From Massilia horti (GTDB lineage: Bacteria; Pseudomonadota; Gammaproteobacteria; Burkholderiales; Burkholderiaceae_D): DNA of 64,000 bases. Positions 50,857 to 59,460 of this stretch are shown here, piece by piece. Position 1 is the stretch's first letter. Every line of letters begins with the position of its first letter. The notes beneath the pieces were generated by a model. It did not search any database. It saw only the letters and a list, made by a program, of their open reading frames with translations, and was not told the DNA's origin. The translations under genes were made by a program, and so were the position numbers. The stretch lies in the NCBI RefSeq assembly GCF_004614195.1, contig NZ_SPUM01000023.1, positions 1-64,000 of the forward strand. Reading direction: 5' to 3'.

Positions 50857-51849
50857 ATGCTGCTCATACAATTCAAAACCGAATCCGGTGACCGCCGCGT
50901 CGGCGCCCTCGAAGGCAACACCATCCGCATCATTGAAGGCTACAGCTCGACGCTGGAGCTGGCCAAGGCAGCGATCGCCAAAGGCGTCAAGCTCGCTGAC
51001 CTGGCCAGTGAAAGCACCGGCGTCGCGGTCGAGGCGTTCGACGTGGCGGCCAGCGCTGGCCGCATCCTGTCCCCGCTCGACCATCCCGATCCCGCCCACT
51101 GCTACGTGACCGGCACCGGCCTCACGCACCTGGGCAGCGCCGACACGCGCGACGCGATGCACAAGAAGATCGGTGGCGACGTCGAATCGCTGTCGGACAG
51201 CATGAAGATGTTCCGCCTCGGCGTGGAAGGCGGCAAGCCCGAGCCGGGCAAGCCGGGCGTGCAGCCGGAGTGGTTCTACAAGGGCGACGGTTCGATCGTG
51301 CGCACCAGCGGCCAGGCGCTTGAGATGCCCGACTTTGCGCTCGACGGCGGCGAGGAGCCCGAGATCGCCGGCCTGTATTTGATCGGCGACGACGGCCAGC
51401 CATACCGCCTGGGCTTCGCGATCGGTAACGAGTTCTCGGACCACGTGACCGAGCGCCAGAACTACCTGTACCTCGCCCACTCCAAGCTGCGCAACTGCGG
51501 CGTCGGCCCGGCGCTGCGCGTGGGCGAGCTGCCGCCGCACGTGGAAGGCGTCTCGCGCATCCTCGATGCGCAGGGCCAGGTGCGCTGGGAGAAGGCTTTT
51601 GTCAGCGGCGAGCAGAACATGTCGCACTCGATCGCAAACCTCGAATACCACCATTTCAAATACGGCCTGTTCAAGCGCCCGGGCGATGTCCACATCCACT
51701 TCTTCGGCACCGCCACGCTGAGCTTCGCGGACGGCGTGCAGGTTAGTGCAGGCGAGACCTTTGAAGTTGAGTCGCCGATCTTCGGCCCAGCCCTGCGCAA
51801 CACGCTGGCGGTGTCCGAGACCAGGTTCGCCCACGTCAAGCCACTTTGA
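50857..51849 (+). CDS. FAH-family hydrolase of the AraD1/GguC type
   Basis: A 330-residue fumarylacetoacetate-hydrolase-family protein with GGGAG 6 bp before ATG 50857. The metal-binding region of the family is visible (GLYLIGDDGQPYRLGFAIGN; SDHVTERQNYLYLAHSKLRN). Two roles are known for relatives in pentose clusters: 2-keto-3-deoxypentonate dehydratase, or hydrolase of 5-hydroxy-2,4-dioxopentanonate to pyruvate and glycolate. The SDR encoded next favours the second. It is separated from the dehydratase only by a REP element. Confidence 0.82.
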   Translation: MLLIQFKTESGDRRVGALEGNTIRIIEGYSSTLELAKAAIAKGVKLADLASESTGVAVEAFDVAASAGRILSPLDHPDPAHCYVTGTGLTHLGSADTRDAMHKKIGGDVESLSDSMKMFRLGVEGGKPEPGKPGVQPEWFYKGDGSIVRTSGQALEMPDFALDGGEEPEIAGLYLIGDDGQPYRLGFAIGNEFSDHVTERQNYLYLAHSKLRNCGVGPALRVGELPPHVEGVSRILDAQGQVRWEKAFVSGEQNMSHSIANLEYHHFKYGLFKRPGDVHIHFFGTATLSFADGVQVSAGETFEVESPIFGPALRNTLAVSETRFAHVKPL

Positions 51850-51888
51850 CTGGCCGGGCATTTCCAAAACAAGAAAAAGGGATAAAAC

Positions 51889-52656
51889 ATGACACAGTTG
51901 GCCAGCTATGGGAGCCTGCAGGGCAAGCGGGTCTTTGTAACGGGCGGCGGCAGCGGCATCGGCGAAGCGATCGTCGCCGCGTTCGCGCGGCAGGGAGCGA
52001 TCGTCGCATTCGTCGACATCGCACGCGAGGCCAGCGAGAGCCTGTGCGAACGCCTGAGAGGCACCGCCCCGCACACGCCCGTGTTCCGCTACTGCGACAT
52101 CACAGACATCCCCTCTCTGCAGCGCACGATGGCCGAACTGGCGCAGCAGCTGGGCGACTTCGATGTCCTGGTCAACAACGCGGGCAACGACCAGCGCCAC
52201 ACGATCGAGGACGTGACGCTCGACTACTGGGACCAGCGCATCGCAATCAACCAGCGCCCGATGTTCTTCACCTGCCAGTCGGTCCTGCCGGGCATGAAGA
52301 AGAAAGGCGGCGGTTCGATCATCAACTTCAGTTCGATTTCGTTCCATGCGATGAATGGCGGCTATCCGGTCTACACCACCACCAAGGCAGCGGTGGTCGG
52401 GCTCACGCGCGGCCTGGCGCGCGACGTCGGCAAGCACGGGATACGCGTCAACACCGTGACGCCGGGCTGGGTGATGACCCAGCGCCAGATCGACCTGTGG
52501 CTCGACGCTGAAGGCGAAGCGCAGATCGCAAGGTCGCAGTGCCTGCCCGGCAAGCTGATGCCGGACGATATAGCGTCCATGGTCCTGTTCCTCGCCGCCG
52601 ACGACAGCAAGATGTGCACCGGCCAGGACTTCATCGTCGACGCCGGCTGGGTTTGA
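51889..52656 (+). CDS. SDR-family dehydrogenase of pentose metabolism
   Basis: A 255-residue short-chain dehydrogenase: TGGGSGIGEAI cofactor motif (residues 18-28), Asp at the end of the second strand (AFVDIA), suggesting NAD preference, NNAGND, catalytic Ser in INFSSISF and YTTTK for the Tyr-Lys pair. It could be an L-arabinose 1-dehydrogenase or a 2-keto-3-deoxypentonate 4-dehydrogenase. Its position directly after the FAH protein points to the latter, as in the Route III cluster described for Herbaspirillum huttiense. The start lies 39 bp after the FAH stop. Confidence 0.85.
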   Translation: MTQLASYGSLQGKRVFVTGGGSGIGEAIVAAFARQGAIVAFVDIAREASESLCERLRGTAPHTPVFRYCDITDIPSLQRTMAELAQQLGDFDVLVNNAGNDQRHTIEDVTLDYWDQRIAINQRPMFFTCQSVLPGMKKKGGGSIINFSSISFHAMNGGYPVYTTTKAAVVGLTRGLARDVGKHGIRVNTVTPGWVMTQRQIDLWLDAEGEAQIARSQCLPGKLMPDDIASMVLFLAADDSKMCTGQDFIVDAGWV

Positions 52657-52757
52657 ACTGAGTTTGAGCGGTACCGGGGCGGCACCGGATTAACCACCAG
52701 GGCGTCGTTTCAGCCTGTTTTAAGTGAGCGTGCGCCAAAAGTCGTGACACTCCCAAC

Positions 52758-54680
52758 ATGACCAAACTGAAACTCACCATGCTGGCGCTGTCGGCCAGCC
52801 TTGCAGCGGACGCGCTGGCGGCGCCAAGGCTCACCAGCCCTGATCGCCACATCAGCGTCGAAGTGCGCGTCACGCCGGCGCACACGCTGCAGTATTCGGT
52901 CTACCGCGACGGCAAACCGGTCATCCTGCCGTCCGACCTTGGCCTGGAGCTGGACGGCGCCGACTTCGCGCACAAGCTGGCGCTGGGCGCGGCCTCGCCG
53001 GTGAAAATCATCCAGGACAGCTACGACCTCGCGGCAGGCAAAAAACGCCACATCAGCTACACCGCGCACGAGCAGGTCTACACGGTGCAGAGCGCGACCC
53101 GGCAGTTCATGCAGGTCGCGTTCCGCGTTTCGAACGACGGGGTCGCGTTCCGTTACATCGTTCGCGATGCAAGCCTTCCTCACAAAAAGTTTATCGCCGA
53201 GTCGACCAGCTTCGCCTTCGACAAGTCGGCAAAGGCCTGGCTGCAGCCGATGCAGATCGCGCAGACCGGCTACAAGAACACCAACCCGGCCTACGAGGAG
53301 CACTACCAGCGCGAGATCCCCGTCGGCACGCCTTCGCCGCTGACGGCTGGCTGGGTGTTCCCGGCCTTGTTCCGAACCGGCGACACCTGGGTCGCGCTGA
53401 CTGAAGCGAACCTGGATGGCAGCTTCCATGCATCGCGCCTGCAGGCTGAATCGCCGGGCGGGAAGTACCGCATCGGCCAGCCGATGGCGGCGGAAGTGTT
53501 CACCGGCGGCGCCCGCCTGGCCGAAACCGATGGCGATCTGGTCTCGCCGTGGCGCGTGATTGCGCTGGGCTCGCTGCCGGCCCTGATGGAATCGACCATC
53601 GGCACCGATCTCGCCATGCCCGCCGTCGCGTTCGATCCGGCGCTGGTGCGCCCCGGGCATGCATCATGGAGCTGGGCGCTGCTCAAGGACGACGCCACCG
53701 TCTTCGACGTGCAGAAGAAGTTCGTCGACTACGCCGCCGACATGAAGTGGAACTACACCCTGGTCGACGCCGACTGGGACCGCAAGATCGGCTACGACAA
53801 GCTGGCCGAGCTGACGGCATACGCTGCCTCCAAAGGTGTGGGCATCCTGGCCTGGTATAACTCGTCAGGCGACTGGAACCAGACGACCATGTCGCCCAAG
53901 AGCCGGCTGCTGACGCATGAGATGCGGGTGCAGGAGTTCACGCGGCTGCGCCAGATGGGCGTCAAGGGCGTCAAGGTCGACTTCTTCGGCGGCGACGGCC
54001 AATCGATGATCGCGTATTACGTCGACATCCTGCGTGACGCCGCAGCGGCTGGCCTCTTGGTCAACTTCCACGGCGCGACCCTGCCGCGTGGCTGGGCGCG
54101 CACGTGGCCGAACCTGATGACCGCCGAAGCCGTGCGCGGCCTCGAATTCACGACCTTCACCCAGCAAGACCAGGACGCGGTCGCGCGCCACGCCGCGATG
54201 GTGCCCTTTACGCGCAACCTGTTCGACCCGATGGACTTCACGCCGATGGTCTTCGGCGATATTCCCAAGATTCGCCGCACGACCCGCAACGGCTTTGAGC
54301 TGGCCGAGTCGGTGCTGTTCCTGTCCGGGATCCAGCACTACGCCGAAACGCCCGAGGGCATGGCCACCGCGCCCGCCTACGTCAAAACGCTGCTGCAGGA
54401 CCTGCCGCGCAGCTGGGACGAGGTCAAGTTCGTCGACGGCTACCCGGGCCGCTACGTGATCATCGCGCGCCGCGCGGGCGACGCGTGGTACGTCGCGGGC
54501 CTGAATGCGGACGATACTGATTTGCTGCTGCACCTGGACTTGTCCTTCCTGGGCAGCAGGGCAGGGACCCTGGTCACCGACGGCGGCGGCGAACGCGAAT
54601 TCACGCAATCCACCATCGAAGGCGGCAAGCGGGATATCAGCATCAAGGCGCACGGCGGCTTTGTCGCCGTATTCAAATAA
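52758..54680 (+). CDS. GH97 glycoside hydrolase
   Basis: A 640-residue exported enzyme (signal about residues 1-21, ALA-A). The N-terminal beta-supersandwich covers about residues 25-280, the TIM barrel about 285-540 and a C-terminal beta domain the rest. In the barrel, GVKVDFFGGDGQ places an Asp where retaining GH97 enzymes have their nucleophile; inverting members use a Glu elsewhere. Retaining GH97 enzymes act on alpha-galactosides or beta-L-arabinopyranosides, and the arabinose context favours the latter. The gene follows the SDR by about 100 bp in the same direction. Confidence 0.9.
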   Translation: MTKLKLTMLALSASLAADALAAPRLTSPDRHISVEVRVTPAHTLQYSVYRDGKPVILPSDLGLELDGADFAHKLALGAASPVKIIQDSYDLAAGKKRHISYTAHEQVYTVQSATRQFMQVAFRVSNDGVAFRYIVRDASLPHKKFIAESTSFAFDKSAKAWLQPMQIAQTGYKNTNPAYEEHYQREIPVGTPSPLTAGWVFPALFRTGDTWVALTEANLDGSFHASRLQAESPGGKYRIGQPMAAEVFTGGARLAETDGDLVSPWRVIALGSLPALMESTIGTDLAMPAVAFDPALVRPGHASWSWALLKDDATVFDVQKKFVDYAADMKWNYTLVDADWDRKIGYDKLAELTAYAASKGVGILAWYNSSGDWNQTTMSPKSRLLTHEMRVQEFTRLRQMGVKGVKVDFFGGDGQSMIAYYVDILRDAAAAGLLVNFHGATLPRGWARTWPNLMTAEAVRGLEFTTFTQQDQDAVARHAAMVPFTRNLFDPMDFTPMVFGDIPKIRRTTRNGFELAESVLFLSGIQHYAETPEGMATAPAYVKTLLQDLPRSWDEVKFVDGYPGRYVIIARRAGDAWYVAGLNADDTDLLLHLDLSFLGSRAGTLVTDGGGEREFTQSTIEGGKRDISIKAHGGFVAVFK

Positions 54681-54700
54681 ATAAAAACCGGGAGACCCAC

Positions 54701-56245
54701 ATGAAGGTATTCAAACGCGGCATGCTGCTGCTTTCCGTCCTTGCGGCCCTGCCCGCCTTTGCGCAGGTGAGCGTGACGGTCGAGGCCAACAAGCCGGGCG
54801 CCGTCATCAACAAGAACGTGTACGGCCAGTTTGCCGAGCACCTGGGCAGCGGCATCTACGGTGGCCTGTGGGTGGGGCCGGCGTCGAAGATCCCGAATAC
54901 CCGCGGCTGGCGCAACGACGTGGTCGGCGCGCTCAAGGACCTGCACGTGCCGCTGGTGCGCTGGCCGGGGGGCTGCTTCGCGGATGAATACCACTGGAAG
55001 GACGGCATCGGCCCGCGCAACAAGCGCCCGGTGAAGGTCAACACCAACTGGGGCGGCGTCGAGGAGAGCAACGCGGTCGGCACGCACGAGTTCTTCGACC
55101 TGGTCGAGATGCTCGGCGCGGACGCCTACGTGAACGGCAACCTGGGCACCGGCAGCGCGCAGGAGACGAGCGAGTGGATCGAGTACATGACCTCGGACAG
55201 CAAGTCGACCCTGGCCGAGATGCGCCGCAAGAACGGCCATCCCAAGCCGTTCAAGGTCGCCTATTTCGCGGTCGGTAACGAGGCCTGGGGCTGCGGCGGC
55301 AACATGAAGCCGGAATACTACGCAGACCTGTACAAGCAGTACAACACCTTCATGAAGGCGCCGCGCGAAGTGCGGCCGAAGATCATCGCCAGCGGCGGCA
55401 ATGACCACGACACCCGCTGGACCGATGTCCTGTCGCGCGAGCTCAAGGGCCGCACCGACGGGATCAGCTTCCACTACTACACTCTCCCGACCGGTAACTG
55501 GAAAGTGAAAGGTGCGGCGACCGGCTTCGACGAATCGCAGTGGATGTCCACGCTCGAGCGCACCCTGCGGATGGAGAAGTTCATCCAGGATAACGTCGCG
55601 ATCCTCGACAAGAACGATCCGGACAAGAAGATCGGCTTTTACGTCGACGAGTGGGGCACCTGGTACGACGTCGAAAAGGGCACCAACGCCGGCTTCCTGT
55701 TCCAGCAGAACACCCTGCGCGACGCGGTGGTGGCGGCGATGAACTTCAACATCTTCCATGGCCATGCCGAGCGCGTGCGCATGACGAACATCGGGCAGAT
55801 GGTCAACGTGCTGCAGGCGATGATCATCACCGACAAGGACAAGATGCTGCTCACGCCCACCTACCACGCCTACAAGATGTACGTGCCGTTCCAGGACGCG
55901 ACTTCGCTGCCGGTGAACGTCGCCAACGACACGCCGTACACGTTCGGCTCGAGCAGCATCCCCGGCATCAGCGCTTCCGCCGCGCGCGGCAAGGATGGCA
56001 AGCTGTACGTGGCGCTGGTGAACACCAACCCGCGCCAGGCGACCGACGTGACGCTTAATGTCACCGGCCAGAACGTGTCATCGGTTCAAGGCCAGGTGCT
56101 GACCGCAGATGCAATGGACGCACACAACACCTTCCAGCAAACCCAGGCCGTCAAGCCGGCGCCGTTCAGCGCCAGGGCGGCGGATGGCAAGTTGACTGTC
56201 AGGGTGCCGGCCAAGGCGGTCGTGGTCGTTTCGGTCGCGGGTTAA
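54701..56245 (+). CDS. GH51 alpha-L-arabinofuranosidase, exported
   Basis: A 514-residue enzyme with a Sec signal (about residues 1-21, AFA-Q). The (beta/alpha)8 barrel has the acid/base Glu in AYFAVGNEAWGCGG (about residue 194) and the nucleophile Glu in GFYVDEWGTWYD (about residue 312), plus the VRWPGGCFADEYHWKDGIG substrate loop. It removes arabinofuranose from arabinan and arabinoxylan. Many GH51 enzymes are cytoplasmic, so the signal peptide is notable. It is the last gene of the operon, 20 bp after GH97. Confidence 0.94.
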   Translation: MKVFKRGMLLLSVLAALPAFAQVSVTVEANKPGAVINKNVYGQFAEHLGSGIYGGLWVGPASKIPNTRGWRNDVVGALKDLHVPLVRWPGGCFADEYHWKDGIGPRNKRPVKVNTNWGGVEESNAVGTHEFFDLVEMLGADAYVNGNLGTGSAQETSEWIEYMTSDSKSTLAEMRRKNGHPKPFKVAYFAVGNEAWGCGGNMKPEYYADLYKQYNTFMKAPREVRPKIIASGGNDHDTRWTDVLSRELKGRTDGISFHYYTLPTGNWKVKGAATGFDESQWMSTLERTLRMEKFIQDNVAILDKNDPDKKIGFYVDEWGTWYDVEKGTNAGFLFQQNTLRDAVVAAMNFNIFHGHAERVRMTNIGQMVNVLQAMIITDKDKMLLTPTYHAYKMYVPFQDATSLPVNVANDTPYTFGSSSIPGISASAARGKDGKLYVALVNTNPRQATDVTLNVTGQNVSSVQGQVLTADAMDAHNTFQQTQAVKPAPFSARAADGKLTVRVPAKAVVVVSVAG

Positions 56246-56276
56246 GACGTGAAGCGGGGGACTGTACGGGCTGCGG

Positions 56277-56603
56277 CTGCTCAGGTAGGGAACCCAGGCC
56301 GCGCAAGATGATGGATCGTAGGGTGCGCACCAGTGCGCACGCGGTTCGCGAACGCAGCGGGTACGCACAGAAGCCGCAAGCCCGCAAATGGTGACCGCGT
56401 GCGCACAGGTCCTCGGCGGCCCCGCGCCCCCTACGAACTGCTCAGGTAGGGAACCCAGGCCGCGACGCAAGATGATGGATCGTAGGGTGCGCACCAGTGC
56501 GCACGCGGTTCGCGAACGCAGCGGGTACGCACAGAAGCCGCAAGCCCGCAAATGATGACCGCGTGCGCACAGGTCCTCGGCGGCCCCGCGCCCCCTACGA
56601 ACT
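56277..56603. repeat. Tandem duplication of a dispersed-repeat unit
   Basis: Two nearly identical units, 56277-56437 and 56438-56603, each starting CTGCTCAGGTAGGGAACCCA and containing GTAGGGTGCGCACCAGTGCG and the inverted CCGCGTGCGCACAGGTCCTC arm. The copies differ by a 3-bp insertion (GAC) and one substitution. The region follows the GH51 gene and holds no gene. Confidence 0.88.
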
Positions 56604-56699
56604 TCGATAGCCTCGCGGTTCCTCGCATTTCACTGCCTTCGGCACGCGGAAATGGCCAGATCCGCGCTGCGCCAGTGGTTCGACCGGCGCCCCGTTCGA

Positions 56700-58193
56700 C
56701 TACGATTTGCGTTCCGGCTTCAGGATCGCGTCGGCCTTGGCGCGTTCCCCGGCGCTCAAGCGCGGCGTCACGGCCCTGAGCACCTGGTCGGCCGACTGGT
56801 GGCCCGCTTGTTTGGCCAGGCTGAACCAGACGTAGGCCAGCGCCATGTCCTTCGGACCGCCTTCGCCATTGCTTATCATGGCGCCCAGATTGAACATGGC
56901 GTCCACCTGGCCCTGCTTGGCCGCCGCGTCGAACAGCTTGCGCGCGGTCTCCAGGTCCTTGGCGACCACCTCGCCGTTGTAGAAGAAGGTGCCCAGCGCG
57001 AACTCGGCGTCGCGGTTACCCTTGACCGCCGCTTCCTTGTAGTAGACCACGGCTTTGCTCGGGTCGGCCGCCACACCTTCGCCAAGGTCGTACATGCGGC
57101 CAGCTGCGAACAGCGCGCCCGGATGGCCGGCTTTGGCCGCGACGTTAAAGTAGGCGCCGGCCAGCTTCAGGTCGTGCGGCACGCCATCGTCTCCCGTGTA
57201 GTACATCTTGCCGAGGTTGTACGCGGACGGCACGTAGCCGGCCTCGGTGGCTTCCTTGAAGTAGGCGATCGCCTTGGAGATGTTCTTGTCGCCGCCATAG
57301 CCCGACAGCCAGGCCTGGCCAAGTATGTTCAAGGCCGGCACGAATCCAAATTCGGCGGCCTTCGCATACCACTTCTTCGCCTCGGATGGGTTCTTCTCCG
57401 TGCCGATGCCGCGTTCATACATCCGGGCCAGCATGAAGGTCGCCTCGACCCGTTCGTTCATCATGTGCGGGTCCTTCGGATCGAACTTCATCCGGTCGCG
57501 CATCGGGTCAAAGCGTGCGTCGGTCACTTGCCGTAGCCACTTGATCGCCTGGTTCGAATCCTTGGGCGTGCCCAGGCCATACAGGTGCATCTTCGCGAGC
57601 ATCAGGCTCGCCTCTTCGTAGCCAATCTTGTTATAAGCAGTGGCGAAAAGCTCGAACGCCTTGGGATAGTTCTTGTTGTCGAACGCCTCGAAACCGAGGG
57701 CGAGCGTCGTGTCCTTGCTCTCGATTCGGTTGCGGCCTGCGGCAAAGCGGCGATCGCCTGGGCCGCAGCCCACCGATGGCGTGGACAAGCTATCGGCGCC
57801 GGTATCGTTCATGCCGTCGAGTGAAGACGAGATGGGCGCGTTGGACACGTCGCCAGCAGGGCTCAGGTCGGAAAAGTGCTCCGCATCGTTCGACCAGCTG
57901 CCTTCCATGCCGAAATCGCTCATGTAGTTCAGGGCCACGTCGTCCTCTGCCGCCTTATGTTCGGACATGTAATTACATGACGAGGCGCGGTTGCGGGACA
58001 TGACCTTGCTCTTGGCCGCGACGACATTGTTCGCCTGGCCCGAGACACTGCGTACGCCATTCACAACCACTGTGGCCGACGGCTCGGTTGGCGCAGTGGT
58101 TTGCGCCGCGGCGGTTTGAATCAGGGCCACGAGCAGAAGCGGCAACGTGAGATGAGCCTGGCATCGCCTGGGGCTGCCCTTCGATGTAATCAT
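56700..58193 (-). CDS. Sel1-repeat protein, exported
   Basis: A 497-residue protein with an N-terminal signal (about residues 1-30, AAA-Q). A low-complexity Ser/Asn/Asp-rich region covers residues 40-150. About seven to eight Sel1/TPR-like repeats follow from residue 170, with the typical A-x-x-x-G-x-x-Y/L pattern (MLARMYERGIGTEKNPSEAK; NLGKMYYTGDDGVPHDLKLA; ALGTFFYNGEVVAKDLETAR). Sel1 proteins are adaptors in envelope or signalling complexes. It is transcribed against the flanking sugar operons and has no obvious partner. AGAGG precedes the ATG. Confidence 0.88.
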   Translation of the reverse strand: MITSKGSPRRCQAHLTLPLLLVALIQTAAAQTTAPTEPSATVVVNGVRSVSGQANNVVAAKSKVMSRNRASSCNYMSEHKAAEDDVALNYMSDFGMEGSWSNDAEHFSDLSPAGDVSNAPISSSLDGMNDTGADSLSTPSVGCGPGDRRFAAGRNRIESKDTTLALGFEAFDNKNYPKAFELFATAYNKIGYEEASLMLAKMHLYGLGTPKDSNQAIKWLRQVTDARFDPMRDRMKFDPKDPHMMNERVEATFMLARMYERGIGTEKNPSEAKKWYAKAAEFGFVPALNILGQAWLSGYGGDKNISKAIAYFKEATEAGYVPSAYNLGKMYYTGDDGVPHDLKLAGAYFNVAAKAGHPGALFAAGRMYDLGEGVAADPSKAVVYYKEAAVKGNRDAEFALGTFFYNGEVVAKDLETARKLFDAAAKQGQVDAMFNLGAMISNGEGGPKDMALAYVWFSLAKQAGHQSADQVLRAVTPRLSAGERAKADAILKPERKS

Positions 58194-58406
58194 TCCTTTT
58201 TCCTCTGGGGTCCGCTGGTTTTGTGAAAGTCCTTCTTCAACAAGTGTTACCCAGCGCGCGGTATCAGGTTCCCGTTTGCGAAAAATAATCAACCGCTTGA
58301 TCGGTTTGCCCGGCCGCCGGTTACGATTTGCGCTCCGGTTGCAGGATCGCGTTAGGTGGGAACCCACTTGCACGACATGTTCGGGCGCGCGTAAACATGT
58401 CAAAAG
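58194..58406. other. Divergent region between the Sel1 gene and the ABC importer
   Basis: About 210 bp. It contains GATTTGCGCTCCGGTTGCAG-GATCGCGT (from 58324), a near copy of the coding sequence at the 3' end of the Sel1 gene (56704-56731), suggesting a partial duplication. No gene was seen. Confidence 0.5.
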
Positions 58407-58462
58407 TCGTATCAAAACGAGCAAAAAATTGATTGGATGAGTATGTGGCTCTGGTCTAGTAT
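58407..58462 (+). promoter_or_regulatory. Promoter and operator of the ABC importer operon
   Basis: TTGGAT (58433-58438), 18-bp spacer and TAGTAT (58457-58462). The upstream block TCGTATCAAAACGAGCAAAA and the 16-bp CAAAAAATTGATTGGA (58422-58437) match the dehydratase promoter with the same spacing, indicating a common regulator. Confidence 0.65.
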
Positions 58463-58490
58463 TGGGCAAGAACAATACCGGAGACACGTG

Positions 58491-59453
58491 ATGATCCTCA
58501 CCCGCAGGACCCTCCTGGGCGCAGTCGCAGTCGCTAGTTTCGCAGCCGCCATCCCGGCATTTGCCGCCAAGCCTCTTGTCATGGGCTTTTCGCAGGTCGG
58601 CGCCGAAAGCGAATGGCGCACCGCGAACACCGCGTCGATCAAGGACGCCGCCAAGAAGGCCGGCATCACCCTCAAGTTCGCCGACGCCCAGCAGCGCCAG
58701 GAAAACCAGGTCAAGGCGATCCGCTCCTTCATCGCCCAGCATGTCGACGTGATCGCTTTCTCGCCGGTCGTGGAATCGGGTTGGGACACCGTCCTGCGCG
58801 AAGCCAAGGCCGCCAGGATTCCCGTGATCCTGACCGACCGCGCCGTCAATGTGGCGGACAAGTCGCTGTACGTGAGCTTTATCGGCTCGGACTTCGTGGA
58901 AGAAGGCCGCCGCGCCGCCCGCTGGCTGCTGGATTACGCAAAGAAGAATCCGGCCAAACAATTCAATATCGTCGAGCTGCAGGGCACCGTCGGCTCGGCG
59001 CCGGCGATCGACCGCAAGAACGGCTTCCAGGAAGTCATCGCCGGTAATCCCAAGCTCAAGATCATCCGTTCGCAGACCGGCGACTTCACTCGCGCCAAGG
59101 GCAAGGAGGTGATGGAAGCCTTCCTCAAGTCCGAGGGCAAGAACATCAACGTGCTGTACGCCCATAACGACGACATGGCGATCGGCGCCATCCAGGCGAT
59201 CGAGGAAGCTGGCCTTAAGCCGGGCAAGGACATCATCGTCGTGTCGATCGATGGCGTGAAGGGCGCGTTCGAAGCCATGATGCAGGGTAAGCTCAACGTG
59301 ACCGTCGAGTGCAGCCCGCTGCTCGGCCCCCAGTTGATGCAGCTCGCGCAGGATGTCGTGGCCGGCAAGCCGGTACCGAAGCGCATCACCGTCGAGGAAG
59401 GCGTGTTCCCCGCCGAGGTAGCGGCCAAGGAATTCCCGAACCGGAAGTACTGA
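58491..59453 (+). CDS. ytfQ: Periplasmic sugar-binding protein (YtfQ-like)
   Basis: A 320-residue solute-binding protein with a signal of Tat-like form (LTRRTLLGAVAVASFAAAIP, cleavage AFA-A). The mature part follows the type I periplasmic fold: VMGFSQVGAESEWRTANT, IAFSPVVESGWDTVLREAKA, GSAPAIDRKNGFQEV and VVSIDGVKGAFEAMMQGKLN. These are the ligand-contact motifs of YtfQ galactofuranose and arabinose binders. GGAG lies 8 bp before ATG 58491. L-arabinose in furanose form is a good candidate, given the pathway genes nearby. Confidence 0.92.
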   Translation: MILTRRTLLGAVAVASFAAAIPAFAAKPLVMGFSQVGAESEWRTANTASIKDAAKKAGITLKFADAQQRQENQVKAIRSFIAQHVDVIAFSPVVESGWDTVLREAKAARIPVILTDRAVNVADKSLYVSFIGSDFVEEGRRAARWLLDYAKKNPAKQFNIVELQGTVGSAPAIDRKNGFQEVIAGNPKLKIIRSQTGDFTRAKGKEVMEAFLKSEGKNINVLYAHNDDMAIGAIQAIEEAGLKPGKDIIVVSIDGVKGAFEAMMQGKLNVTVECSPLLGPQLMQLAQDVVAGKPVPKRITVEEGVFPAEVAAKEFPNRKY

Positions 59454-59460
59454 GCCGAAC

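Noticed and set aside
56277-56603. CRISPR-like array
   Set aside because: There are only two units of about 160 bp with no short spacers. It is a tandem copy of the dispersed palindrome.
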